Part shown: positions 37,517 to 48,163 of the stretch, one piece after another
Layout of the letters: each line of letters begins with the position of its first letter
Position numbering within the stretch: position 1 is the first letter of the stretch
NCBI GenBank assembly: GCA_963281255.1
Contig: OY725494.1
Location: 1,315,934-1,379,933 of the forward strand
From: Aphrocallistes beatrix
Taxonomy: Eukaryota > Porifera > Hexactinellida > Sceptrulophora > Aphrocallistidae
Length of the DNA stretch: 64,000 nt
Direction: 5' to 3'
The notes under the pieces: model-generated
What the model was told of the DNA's origin: nothing
The model's input: only the letters and a program-made list of their open reading frames with translations
Databases searched by the model: none
Made by a program: the position numbers and the translations under genes

Positions 37517-37962
37517 TTTGTTCAATTTCCTGAAATCGTGTCACCTTTAACACCTTATAAATTTACAACCGTTGACTGAATCGATATCCCACTCGCAACA
37601 GACCTAAATGAATCTAGGAGGATTCTGTCATTTCAAAAATTAATTCATCTGACACCTCTAGCACCTACAGTGACATTACAAAATTTTTCTATTAAATTTT
37701 GCAATATTTTTGAAATCATGCACAACTTTGAACATTATAAATCCGTTATGGATCATTCATCAGGTAGCTTGAGGTTCCCATCCTTATTTACATTACACTT
37801 TTGACACTTACTTGCATTTGATTTCTTACTCTTATATGTTACAAGTATTCGCAAGTATATTTTTCCAAATATTTTATTATACAGTTAGCCAAATTTTATG
37901 TATTCTGATATCGTTTGCACTTATTTTCTAATGCTATTATAAAATTTGTTTGCTTGGTGATA
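37517..37962. other. Spacer; part is repeated in inverse at ~54510-54640
   Basis: 'gactgaatcgatatcccactcgcaac..gcctaaatga' near 37570-37660 returns as its reverse complement near 54545-54640, so it belongs to an unnamed dispersed repeat. No gene. Confidence 0.6.
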
Positions 37963-38089
37963 GTATTATGCCGATATGCGAATGTTGTCATTACTAGTAG
38001 ATATGGCTTCAACTTATCCAGATATAATATATCTTCTTTTCCTGTTTAAGGATACCGCCTTCGAAAAACATATGATTTGGCTTACAGCA
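37963..38089 (+). repeat. 127-bp direct duplication, left copy, abutting the 5' LTR
   Basis: Identical except one base (C at 38036, A at 42030) to 41957-42083. It holds 83 bp of unique DNA, the TTAA and the first 40 bp of the family A left end. It stops exactly at the first base of the LTR. Confidence 0.97.
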
Positions 38090-38268
38090 TGTCATGTCTA
38101 TGCTAATTACGTACTTTAGTAAAAACCCATTAGTTTCCTAGATAAGTCTAGTAGTATTAGTGAGATTAGTCATTAGTGTAGTAGCCACTAATTTAGTTTT
38201 CTTAACTGTGTGTATCTAGCTAATTTGTATATTATATTGGTCCAGACTAATTGCCCTTGCACTTAACA
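38090..38268 (+). repeat. 5' LTR
   Basis: 179 bp, starts TG and ends CA, AT-rich. No clear TATA box could be assigned by eye. Confidence 0.95.
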
Positions 38269-38300
38269 TAAGTTAAGAAAACTACGAAGATCGAAACCAG

Positions 38301-39332
38301 ATGGCCGCAGCGTATGGAAGTCTCAATATTCCACCTCTCCAGCCGGGTGAGCGAATAGCAACCTGGGAGAAGTTTTTTCGAGCCGCTGTCGCTCCGCTAT
38401 TAACCAGGGAGGACGGACAAAAGCTCGCAGTCGGTCTCCTACCCGCGTATGTCTGCCGTAGGCCCGCAGAGAGGGAAACCGTCAAGGACGTTGTTAGTGA
38501 AGCAGAGGGTTTAGACCCCGCATTTGAGGCTCTAATCAAGTGTCTAGACCCCCCGATCGATCCTCAACAGGCGTTACTTACCCTTTGCCATAAAGTCTGG
38601 GAAGCGGGAATTCCCGTCGACGATTATTTTTACGAGCTACGCTCCGCGGCACAGGACGCACAAGTTCCTCTACGAATGCCCTGTCTTGTATTGACAAGCC
38701 AGTTACCGCCCGCCGTACAGAGCCCGCTAAAAGATTGGATGGCGGCACGCGATGAAATTACAAAGCAGAGCACGCGCGAATTCATAATAATGGTGCGCAA
38801 GACACTAACAGAGAAGGGTATCCCGCTCGATCAAGGGAACAGGGATTTGAATCGTCTACTTGACGTGCGCTCAGAAGAATTCGGGAAACGAGAGCCGCCA
38901 GGAAGCTGCGATGACGACCCCCTAGTCTTAGGAGAGAAGAAGCATATGAACCCTCAGGAATATCGCAGCGCCGAGTATTGTGACGACATTTGGGTCGAGG
39001 GGGTCAACACACTAAGTCGACGAAACCCCTCGTCGGGACTACCTAGACCCGGGAGTAGTGCAGGAAAGTGGACTAAGTCTCAAGGGAAGCGACCAGCGTG
39101 TTTTGTTTGTGGGGATACACGGCATTTCCAACGAAAGTGTCCTCGGCAATACTGTCAACAGTGTGGCAAACAAGGCCATCATCATCGCAATTGTTTCTCG
39201 GCGAAGCGGGTTATGACACTCGAGGTTCCGGCTCAGCAGGGACATCAAGACGGGAACGCTATTCAGTCGGGAGTAGTCATCCGAGTGTGCTTAAACGGAC
39301 ATGCTACCCAAGCCCTCCTCGATTCACGCTGA
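38301..39332 (+). CDS. Gypsy Gag, 343 aa, running into a truncated protease
   Basis: Starts 32 bp after the 5' LTR with a clean Met. Residues ~1-210 form the capsid-like part. Two CCHC zinc knuckles follow at ~267-280 (C-x2-C-x4-H-x4-C) and ~285-298, which bind genomic RNA in the particle. The frame ends in ATQALLDS, the start of the aspartic-protease active site (normally LLDSGS or similar), where a deletion joins it to the RT region in another frame. The capsid and nucleocapsid parts look undamaged, so Gag could still be made. GC content and codon use differ from the AT-rich surroundings. Confidence 0.85.
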   Translation: MAAAYGSLNIPPLQPGERIATWEKFFRAAVAPLLTREDGQKLAVGLLPAYVCRRPAERETVKDVVSEAEGLDPAFEALIKCLDPPIDPQQALLTLCHKVWEAGIPVDDYFYELRSAAQDAQVPLRMPCLVLTSQLPPAVQSPLKDWMAARDEITKQSTREFIIMVRKTLTEKGIPLDQGNRDLNRLLDVRSEEFGKREPPGSCDDDPLVLGEKKHMNPQEYRSAEYCDDIWVEGVNTLSRRNPSSGLPRPGSSAGKWTKSQGKRPACFVCGDTRHFQRKCPRQYCQQCGKQGHHHRNCFSAKRVMTLEVPAQQGHQDGNAIQSGVVIRVCLNGHATQALLDSR

Positions 39333-41727
39333 AAGGGAAGTTGAAAGGGAAATAAATACACAGATAGCCCAAATGCTAGAAAATGTGGTCATTCGACAAT
39401 CCTCGTCACCGTGGGCAAGTCGAGTTATTCTGGTACAGAAGAAGGACAAGTCTTATCGCTTCGCCGTCGACTACCGCTACCTGAATGATCAAACAAAGAA
39501 GGATGCCTACCCGCTACCAGACGTCAAGGACATTCTTGATAAACTACGAGGAAGTACAATTTTCTCCTCTTTAGATGGTGCTAGCGCCTATTGGAGTATC
39601 CCGATTGCGGAATCCGATCGTGAGAAGACAGCGTCCGTTACAGCTCGAGGGCAGTACGAATTCTGTGTAATGCCGTTCGGGTTGTGCAACGCACAGGCCA
39701 CATATCAGCGAGCCATTGACTCAGCTCTCAGAGGAGCTACCAACAGCCTCCCGTATATAGACGACACACTTACATATTCCAGTTCATTCGAAGAGCATCT
39801 TCGGCATCTGCGTATAGTCTTGGAGTCTTACCGATCCGCGAACATGAAACTGCGACGGGACAAGTGTAGGTTCGCTTTTCGTGAGACCGAGTTCTTGGGT
39901 CACCTTCTGTCCAATGAGGGGTATCGACCCCTACCTAGCTTGGTAGCAAAGATCAGGAATCAGCCTCGACCGCGCAACTTGACAGAACTCCGCTCCTTCC
40001 TGGGATTGATCAACTAGTACTATAGAGATTTCATACCAAACATGTCCGCACTCGCATTGCCATTGTACAGGCTTACGAAGAAGAGTGTACAGTGGCGCTG
40101 GGATGAGGATTGCGAGGAAAGTTACTTAACATTTTGCGAGGCATTGGCACAAAACCCCGTGGTCCTTGCTTTTCCCGACTGGACGAGGCCCTTCCATCTA
40201 GAGGTCGATGCCTCTAGCGACGCGGTGGGAGGGGTACTGGCCCAGGAAAACGAACAGGGGCAGGTGAAACCGCTTGCTTTCTTTTCATCGGCACTGAACC
40301 CCGCTCAACAGAAGTATAGTGTGGAGAGAGGGAGGTCTGGGCCATTGTTGCGGCCGCACGGAAGTGGCGGAAATACCTACACGCGGCTGTGGAAGTCGTC
40401 ATCTGGACGGATCATAACCCCTTGGTGTGGCTCAGAAGCCAGAAAGACCCGAGGGGAAAGTACGCCAGGTGGATCCTCGAACTGGAGCCTTTGAACTATC
40501 AGGTACGATATAGGAGAGGGGCTGAAAACCTTGCAGCAGATCGATTGAGCAGGAGCACGACTGAGATAGACAGAGCGATAAACGACGATTCAGAGTTCTT
40601 CGAAGAACACATTTATAGGGTGACAAGTGAGGAGAATGGAGAGTGCGACCCGATCACATATCCTGAGTTATTTTCGAGAGTAGCGGAGGACCAGGCGCTC
40701 GACAAGGTGACGTCAGATGCAATTATACAACTCCAGAAGGGGGGAATAGTAGTGGCCGGGCAACTAAAGAAGTTCTCTCGGCTTAGGATCCTGGACGGAG
40801 TCCTGTACTGGGGAAATCGTATTGTAATCCCAGCTTCCCTTCGCCAGGCTGCTCTGGAATTAGTGCACAGGACATTCCATGGAGGCATCCAGTCAGACAA
40901 TTGTGCCGACGTCTTGGAATCGAGAAACTACACTCCACTCCGTACCATCCGCAAGGGGATGGTGAGGCTGAAAGAAGCATACAGTTTTTCAAACAGGCAA
41001 TGCGGTGTCTTCTGGCCGAGAAGGACGTGGGGCGTACCGAATGGCCGAAACTACTCCGAGAAGTGTGCTTCCTTCACAACGCCCAGTCGAATGCGAGCTC
41101 GGGGTTGGTGCCGAACGAAGTGATGTTTGGAACCCAGCTTCGGACGAGAGTAGACGCCGCACTGCGGCTAGGGGGCATGAGAGCTTCACCAATACAAGTG
41201 ACTACTACAAAACCAAGAAGGGGCGAAATAAGGAACTCTATGAAGAGGTTGCGTCAAATTTGGAAACTGCGAGGGAGAAGATGTCGAGGTATTACGGCCG
41301 GGGTACTCGAAGGACGGACGTAGAAGAGAGAGATTGGGTACTCCTGAAGGATGAAGCAAGGTCAGACTCCTTGGCACCCCTGTACCGTGGGCCATGGCAC
41401 GTGGCAGAGAAGCGAGGAGTTAACGTACATCTCAGCGTCCCTGGAGTAAGTAGTATGCGTGTTGTACACTTGAACAGATGTAAACGAGCGCCAGCACCCG
41501 TCACTGAGGTACCCAACAGCAGTACCCGGCAGGACCCATGCGGAAGTAGCCCTACGGCAACAGCAGCGACACCCCCTGAACAAATACCGGACGACATACA
41601 GTCACCTACGATCGAGGCTGAGGACTCTGAAGCCATGGGAGAAAATGAGGGGCGCGTAACTGTGGAACAACAGCCTAGACGCTCGTCAGGCAGCGAAAGG
41701 TTCCAGACCGCTATGGAGAAAGGGTGA
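39333..41727 (+). pseudogene. Gypsy Pol, damaged: RT, RNase H, partial integrase, GPY/F tail
   Basis: RT (39340-40017) has AVDYRYLND, the FSSLDGASAYW block, MPFGLCNAQATYQR and the catalytic YIDD. The frame is cut by a TAG just after FLGLIN. RNase H follows with VDASSDAVGGVLAQE, a frameshift near 40330, then VVIWTDHNPLVWLRSQKDP. Of the integrase, HRTFHGG (40870) is joined by deletion directly to the SDN before CRRLGIEKLHSTPYHPQGD (40900 on), so the HHCC finger and the first part of the DDE core are missing. Another frameshift near 41200 leads to DVEERDWVLLKDEARS and the GPY/F-like LYRGPWHV. The C-terminal Thr/Pro-rich tail runs to 41727. Not functional as one polyprotein. Confidence 0.88.
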
Positions 41728-41778
41728 TGTACGTATTACCGCATGGACCGGACTAGACTCTTTCGAAAGGGGGAGTGA

Positions 41779-41956
41779 TGTCATGTCTATGCTAATTACG
41801 TACTTTAGTAAAACCCATTAGTTTCCTAGATAAGTCTAGTAGTATTAGTGAGATTAGTCATTAGTGTAGTAGCCACTAATTTAGTTTTCTTAACTGTGTG
41901 TATCTAGCTAATTTGTATATTATATTGGTCCAGACTAATTGCCCTTGCACTTAACA
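41779..41956 (+). repeat. 3' LTR
   Basis: 178 bp; identical to the 5' LTR except for one fewer A in the run at position ~31 of the repeat. Confidence 0.95.
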
Positions 41957-42083
41957 GTATTATGCCGATATGCGAATGTTGTCATTACTAGTAGATATGG
42001 CTTCAACTTATCCAGATATAATATATCTTATTTTCCTGTTTAAGGATACCGCCTTCGAAAAACATATGATTTGGCTTACAGCA
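41957..42083 (+). repeat. 127-bp direct duplication, right copy, abutting the 3' LTR
   Basis: Starts at the base after the LTR's final CA. From 42040 it is the TTAA and left end of family A copy 5, which continues without break, so this copy is the one joined to the rest of that element. Confidence 0.97.
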
Positions 42084-43871
42084 TACGATGAAAGTAGAGC
42101 AATAAGAAATGTTAAGCTTGGGCAGGAATCTCTGTCAACCGTTTTAGATTCACATTTCTGGTTTTTGAGATACAGTGTCTCAAATTCTGTTTTTTTCGTT
42201 TAACACTAACACATCTTAATGGTTGAAATCCGGTCACTCGAAAAATTGTTTAGGACATAACAAGGAAACAAATGCTTCCAAAATCGAATAATAGATAGTC
42301 TATAATATTTGCCACTTCATAGGACCAAAAGAAAGTTAAAATTACAAAAATAGTAAATTTGATCAGTGTCGGAAAATAAAGGGCCAAAAAACGGCGAATA
42401 ACGTCTGTTTATTTAGGTAAATCAGGAATAAAATCACCAAGTTATATGATATCGAAAATAAAGTGGTCCTACGTTCATCGCCTAATAATATGGAACAACT
42501 CTTGAAATTTTCAAACCTCTATCTCAAACCAATTTTGAGCTAAAATCGAAAAAGACGGTCAATTTTGAAATTTTAAAGTCCCAAGATATAGAGATTTTAA
42601 GTTTAGATGTTAAGAAGAATGTAAAATGTGTTATTAATAATGAACAAAAGCATTCACATACATTTATTCTCATTTATACTGCTGATTTAGGTATATTCGA
42701 ACCAAATATTTACATAAAATAGCAAGAGTACCCTGAAAATGCACAAATTTGTTTTGAGGCCCCTAACCCCGAATAATTTGAGATGATTGTGGATAATAAT
42801 TCATATTCCAAGCACTATGAAGTATAATCTATCAATTTAGAATGAATAAAGAACTTCCAAAAAGCATATTGGGAAGTTAGAGCGAAGGTCTACGACTTTT
42901 AGTTTCCAAGTTAAGATTTTTGAGAAATGCTACGTCATCATATGGCAAAATCTAAAGCTTACAATCCATAGGATGTAGTGCAATTATTATCTTTGAATCA
43001 TATTTGTGCCCTCATAAAAAGTATATTAGTGAGAACTAAGAATATGGGCTTATAATTACAGAGATAGAGAGATATCTCGTTTTGGACTCTAAATGGGGGT
43101 TTGTGCCCGAATCTGGGAGGATCAAGGCCAGAACTTTCAAAATAATGATCAAAAGTTCTCCAATCTTTATGTGCACCTTATTAATGATAATTTTCTAATA
43201 TATTCAAAGTTCTCCATAGACTTTGTATTACATTCAAGTCAATGATAAATCGAGAAATATTTATTTTTTGACATAGGAATGTTTGAGGAACGTATATATT
43301 TTACGCATATATCCTTTATTTAAGAGTATAATAGATTATATATCTTGAATAGTTTTTAAGATATGACATCGGCCTCTTTCGGAACCATAGAGAGATATTA
43401 TGCTGGAACAATTTATCACAAACAAATGGTCGGATCCGAACAAATTTTTTTTAAACGATCAGAAACTTATTTCTGATCCAGTGATAGCTTAATATCTGAT
43501 TTCAAACAGGCGTTTTCCCGAGCATTATATAAATGAACTCCCTTACAGAGCTATTTTGTTTGGATTTTATTTGGCCATTCTTCTAAATCTTTGTGTTATA
43601 TAATCTCCAAAGGTGCCAAAACAATGTTTAGGTCCATATCATTAAAAATTATCGATAAGTTAAAAACTAATTGGTGAATGCGTTAAAAACCTCCAATAAT
43701 TTTTCAAGTTTTGGTATCGCTAAACTTTAGGGGGTTAACTCATAAAAATCAAACTAAATACCGTCCAACTAGTACTATCAGACGGTAGACCGCTCTGTAA
43801 TACAATGTAATTAACAAACAAAATTTGCCGGGTTTTTTTACGTCAGGCACAGTTTTTCGAGGGCGGTATCC
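42044..43871 (+). mobile_element. Family A copy 5, complete, reference copy (1828 bp)
   Basis: TTAA (42040-42043), left end GGATACCGCCTTCGAAAAAC, right end GTTTTTCGAGGGCGGTATCC, TTAA (43872-43875). The inverted ends are about 20-22 bp. No frame longer than chance; stop codons throughout on both strands. TTAA on both sides of every complete copy points to piggyBac-like insertion, although the ends differ from known piggyBac ends (which begin CCC). Probably non-autonomous; no autonomous partner is visible here. Confidence 0.85.
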
Positions 43872-43875
43872 TTAA

Positions 43876-44640
43876 TAATCATCAATACTTCATATTTTAT
43901 TTGTATTCATAAAACTTGTCTGATCAAAATTTTTGGTTATGCATATTCCCAATACAAAATCAAACTACGTAGTACTTTCTTTATTTCTCAAATTTCAATC
44001 ATCCTAAATCCTTTTGCTTCTCATATGTGGTCATATTGAAGTAAACCCAAGACCTTTAACTTCTGGTGAGTATTTTACATCTGTCTAATTTTTATCGTCA
44101 TAAATATTTGACTAAGTTTAATTGCATTATTCAAGGTATAGTTTAATACCCTTCGCTAAGCCGCCCCCTGCTACGTAACCGAGGTGAGGGGAAATATTTT
44201 CTATTTGAATAAATATTCTTACAAATGAACCTCTCGACCAGGGAAAATAACTTAAGAGTAGGTTGGGGATTTGATTTTAGAAATACTTAATTTCTACGAA
44301 ACCCAACCTCAACACTTTGGACTTTTGAATAAGTATAGGAGTAAATTTAACGAAATGTTCCATAAGTAATATTGTACCTGATTATTCATAGAGTAGTATC
44401 GCTTATAATAATACATCGGTATCGGTTACATATAAGAGCAAACGATTCATTAGACAAAGACTGCAAAGTCCAATCCCACATTTGAAGAGAGTTGCAAAAA
44501 CTTTCATCTTCGTTTTCCTAAACCAGTTTGGAGAAACAATTTATCCAGTCAAGCCATGTTACGAATACTTATGGTTAAACCTGTGAAAATTCAAATATGC
44601 AAATAGTAGATTCCAATTCTCCAATTAATCATCCTCAGCA
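43876..44640. other. Spacer, nothing recognised
   Basis: No conserved frame seen; borders of the transposase/OTU relic that follows are unclear. Confidence 0.4.
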
Positions 44641-44704
44641 ACAAAGTTTCGACTCTCTACAGTAAAAATCTGAACAAGAATCGAAATGCTGATTCAGCGA
44701 CGAC

Positions 44705-45800
44705 ATGTGGCAAGATATCGTGATCACTCAAATGACCTATGAAACTACTATTAATGGAACTCATTTTAATGGGTACACCCAGACTGTTTCTCGCGAGCCT
44801 ATTGTAGTTTATATATACACAGAAGATCAATTACTTCTCGTAAGAAAGCTACAATCTAATGATATTACATTGCATTTAGATGCTACAGGTTCAATCGTAT
44901 TAAAAATGATAAATTTCACATGCGAATACTGTATTATGCGTTAGTAGTGAGGCATCCTCAAATTTCCCCTCTTCCACTTGCAGAGATGCTTACTAATGAT
45001 CATACTAATGTTGAAATAACTCACTTCCTATCGAAAAGGTCATATAATTTGAAAAAGGTTCTGAACAAGGAAACCACTATAAGTCAAGTAGAAGTTGATT
45101 TTAGTTGGCCAATGCTACACAGTGTCTGCAACTGCTTCAACACACAGTCTCTCGACTTGTATTTAAAGATTGTTGGAAATTGTATCACAAAACGTCATAA
45201 AAACACATCCAAAAAATATAGTTATACAAATATGTTCTGCAAACATCATGCACCGCTTTAGCTATAAATTAGAGCGAGAATTATGCAGTAAACCTTCAAA
45301 AGATACAAAGTGTTCTCTAATGTTTGTTATGGCCCGTCTCATTAGCTCTACGTCACTTGATGAAATGGATCAACTATTTACATCATTTTGAATGTTATGT
45401 TTTGCGATAGTAAGGTACCTGGAAATCGAAAAATACATCGACAAGCTTGAGAATGCAATACTATGTAATTCAGATGGAAATACGAACTAGAATTGGAATA
45501 TATAACATAATGATGAAGAATTGCCAAACGAAATGGGAGATGGTATCACCTATAGAAAGAAGTCTCCCTTTGGGCAGCACTATGATTCTATATTAAACAA
45601 GTGCTATTCCAATGTAAAATCTTTAGAAACTTTGTCAAAGAATACTCCACTAGAAAAAAATCAAACTTATTATTGTCATAATTTACCAGAATTTCTAGCC
45701 ACAAATTACATACCAATATGTCCTTTATGGATCGGTATGACCATTGACCATTGGTCTTTCAAAATTCTCTGGAGAGGTCAATGCAACTTTTACTAACTAA
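44705..45800 (+). pseudogene. Transposase-like relic of an unassigned superfamily
   Basis: Frames 44705-44944, 44920-45261, 45170-45391 and 45521-45796 read on from one another with shifts. Motifs: LHLDATGSIVLK with a likely catalytic Asp, RILYYALVV, PLPLAEMLTNDHT, SQVEVDFSWPMLHSV with another Asp, then a Cys/His-bearing CSANIMHRFS-type segment, SPFGQHYDSIL and NYIPICPLWIG. I know this pattern from many uncharacterised transposase-like proteins of fish and invertebrates that end in an OTU-type protease domain; a matching relic follows at 46500-46971. I do not know the superfamily name with certainty. Dead gene. Confidence 0.6.
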
Positions 45801-45843
45801 GTCGCAGAGAATTGGATAAGAATTGTTAAAAAGAATATATTAA

Positions 45844-46372
45844 GGATACCGCCCTCGAAAAAACATATGATTTGGCTTACAGCATACGATGAAAGTAGAG
45901 CGATAAGAGATGTTAAGCGTGGGAAGGTATTTCCGTCAAGAAATACTTACACTTTCCAAACCGTTTTTGATTCTCATTTCTAGTTTTTGAGATACAGTGT
46001 CTCAAATTCTGTTTTTTTCGTTTTTCGCTAGCACATCTTAATGGTAGAAATCCGGCCACTCAAGAAATCAAATGCTTCCAAAATCAAAGCATAGATAGTT
46101 TATCATATTTGCAACTTCATCGGACCAAAAGAAAGTTAAAATCACAAAAATTGTAAATTTTGTCGGTGTCCGGAATAAAAGGTACAAAAAACGGCGAAAA
46201 TGTCTGTTTTTTTGGGAAATCAGGATTAAATCACCAAGTTATAAGATATCGAAAATAAAGTGGTCCTACGTTCATCACCTAATAATATGGAACAACTCTT
46301 GAAATTTTCAACCTCTAACTCAAACCAATTTTGCTTTAAAATTCTTTAAAGACGGTCAATTTTGAAATTTTA
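45844..46372 (+). mobile_element. Family A copy 6, left part only
   Basis: Intact left end after TTAA (45840-45843), but it stops after 'gacggtcaattttgaaattttaa', at a TTAA internal to the family, where the host relic resumes. It splits the transposase and OTU pieces. Confidence 0.8.
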
Positions 46373-46499
46373 ATTCTATTCCATTGAAATGTGGTCGAAA
46401 ATAATTGTCCAAATCTCATTAAAAAGAATCCTAAACACCTGTAGACTATTCCATCAAACTCTCAAAAATTGCATTCAAATAAATTATCAAGCGATGACA

Positions 46500-46971
46500 G
46501 TATTTGCGAAATTTCAGAGGATATTAAGCTACATTCCCAGGGACAATTCTGTCCTGTAGACTCAAGATGGCAACGCCAAAAGTGTAAAGAATTAATGTTT
46601 ACATTCGTTGGAGGCGTTATTTAAGAGAATGAAGATTCTGACAAGACCCTAAAACTTAGAAAATTAGCTCCTTCAAGGGAAAAACGAATATTACCAGATG
46701 AGGACTACCTATTTAGATCTCTTTCTTATATTCTAATTGGCTCCTACCATTATCACAAAGAAATTCGTTAGTTACTAATCAATAACATGACGGACAATTA
46801 TCGAGACATTTGTACTAATTATTGTGCTGCCACTATAATCTCCTCCCAGAACATCAGTAGAACACAATTGAAGAATATATTCGGAATAGTATGAATGCTC
46901 GTGTAGGGTCCTGGGGGACAGATTTAGAATTATTCTTAACAGCAGATTCTAAAAACAGATATCTTTGCATA
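46500..46971 (+). pseudogene. OTU-like cysteine protease relic belonging to the same transposon gene
   Basis: Fragments resemble the OTU fold: LPDEDYLFRSLSYILIGSYH, in the place of the usual D-G-N-C-F-F-R-S-L-S block (the catalytic Cys is replaced), then YHKEIR and, near 46905-46935, GSWGTDLELFLTADS, matching the G-x-W-G/A-x-x-x-E-L stretch around the C-terminal part of OTU domains. Several stops. Followed directly by the Ginger-like element; the next host codons (YTKIP...) are at 53150. Confidence 0.6.
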
Positions 46972-47078
46972 TGTTGCAGTCAGAATGCGTTTCCAGTCGG
47001 AACTCGTTTCGACTAGCCAAAATGCGTTTCCACTGTTAATATAATTTCATGGGTTATTTTTAACTTCAGTGTATTAAT
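46972..47078. repeat. Ginger-like left terminal inverted repeat
   Basis: Matches the inverse of the right end except for a ~20-bp deletion that removes one AAACGCGTTT unit. Confidence 0.9.
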
Positions 47079-47516
47079 TTTAATTAGAATGATGACTTTA
47101 CATTTTAATTACCAGAATTTAGCTCCTTGTCCACATATCTGTTAAATATATCTTATATGTAGATGATTAATAGTTTCCCTATTGTTTCCCCAAACAATTT
47201 TTGCCTATTCACTGTGTTCAAGTAATTTGTGAGAATTGATAACAGTATGTGTTTATAAATGATATTATATTTGAAGAATAACATTCTATGCTAGAAGATA
47301 ACCTCTTAGCCTACATTTTCCCTATGTTTTTCGATTTCTTAATTAATCAGAATCCATATATGGAACTAGAGTCATTTACCACAATCACGCCCACCCATGA
47401 TGAGAAATATAGGCTGTTTAGGAAACACTGAGCAATTAATTAATAAATACTTCAGAGTTCAATAAAGAAAGCAGGTGATAAATAAGTATTTTATCTTTCC
47501 AGTTGATATACTAGTA

Positions 47517-47961
47517 CAGTCGAACCTGCTATAACGGCCACTCTGTATAACGGTCACCTGTCTATAGCGGCCACCATTGAACAGTCCCGTCCGAAATTCC
47601 ATAATATTGACCCTGTGTATAGCGGTTACCTGCTCAACGCGGCCAGCGGCCACCCATTTGCAGTCCCTTACTGACCCAAAAACTGTGTATAACGGCCATT
47701 ATCTGTCTATAATGGTCACTACCTGTCTATAACGACCATCACCTTTTTCACCTTTTATGTGTTTATGACAGAACCTGTTACGAACGATAAACAAGTTTCA
47801 TTATATTACTTCAAGTAATAGATTTCTAAAAGCTTGATATTAATTTCACTACGTTGATACCTTTTGGGGATTAAGACAATCACCTGTATATAACGGCCAC
47901 CTGTGTATAACGGCCAATTTTGTCCAGTCCCTTGGGTGGCCGTTATATACAGGTTCCACTG
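47517..47961. mobile_element. pogo-like MITE with TA duplication
   Basis: Ends CAGTCGAACCTGCTATAACG and CGTTATATACAGGTTCCACTG are inverted; TA on both sides (47515-47516, 47962-47963). Near both ends 'tgtataacggccac' words repeat. 445 bp; no transposase. Confidence 0.85.
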
Positions 47962-48091
47962 TATTTGACATTTCAAACCCTTTTTTATTTATAATAGCAT
48001 GTGGATGAATATATTTTTTAACCGATACTCATGATGAACATGGAATTGTTATTGATTGCCAGAATCGAGAGGTTAGTTGTATACTAGTCGG

Positions 48092-48163
48092 CAGGACCGT
48101 AGCCACCGGCACTGTAGGTCCGGTTTCAACCGGACCTACAGTACCCTGGCGCCTACGGCCTTG
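48092..48163. mobile_element. 72-bp hairpin MITE
   Basis: CAGGACCGTAGCC...GGCGCCTACGGCCTTG with a perfect inner stem ACTGTAGGTCCGGTT, a 2-nt loop, then the inverse. The flanks CTAGTCGG/CTAGTAGT share 6 of 8 positions. Ends are of the hAT 'CAGGGCCGTAG' type also seen at 51206. Confidence 0.65.

Larger units (their letters stand above)
38090..41956 (+). mobile_element. Ty3/Gypsy LTR retrotransposon, short LTRs, internally deleted
   Basis: Two LTRs of 179 and 178 bp (TGTCATG...TTAACA) differ only by one A in a short A-run. Between them lie an intact gag-like frame and a damaged pol. A polypurine stretch (AAAGGGGGAGTGA, about 41767-41778) precedes the 3' LTR. I could not recognise a standard tRNA primer-binding site after the 5' LTR (TAAGTTAAGAAAAC). 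The usual 4-6 bp target duplication is absent; instead the flanks are a 127-bp repeat. LTR identity says the insertion is recent, while pol lacks the body of the protease and of the integrase core, so it was probably mobilised by proteins of another copy. Confidence 0.95.

Noticed and set aside
38085..38089. Ordinary 5-bp target duplication for the LTR element
   Set aside because: CAGCA on the left and GTATT on the right do not match; the only duplication is the 127-bp one.
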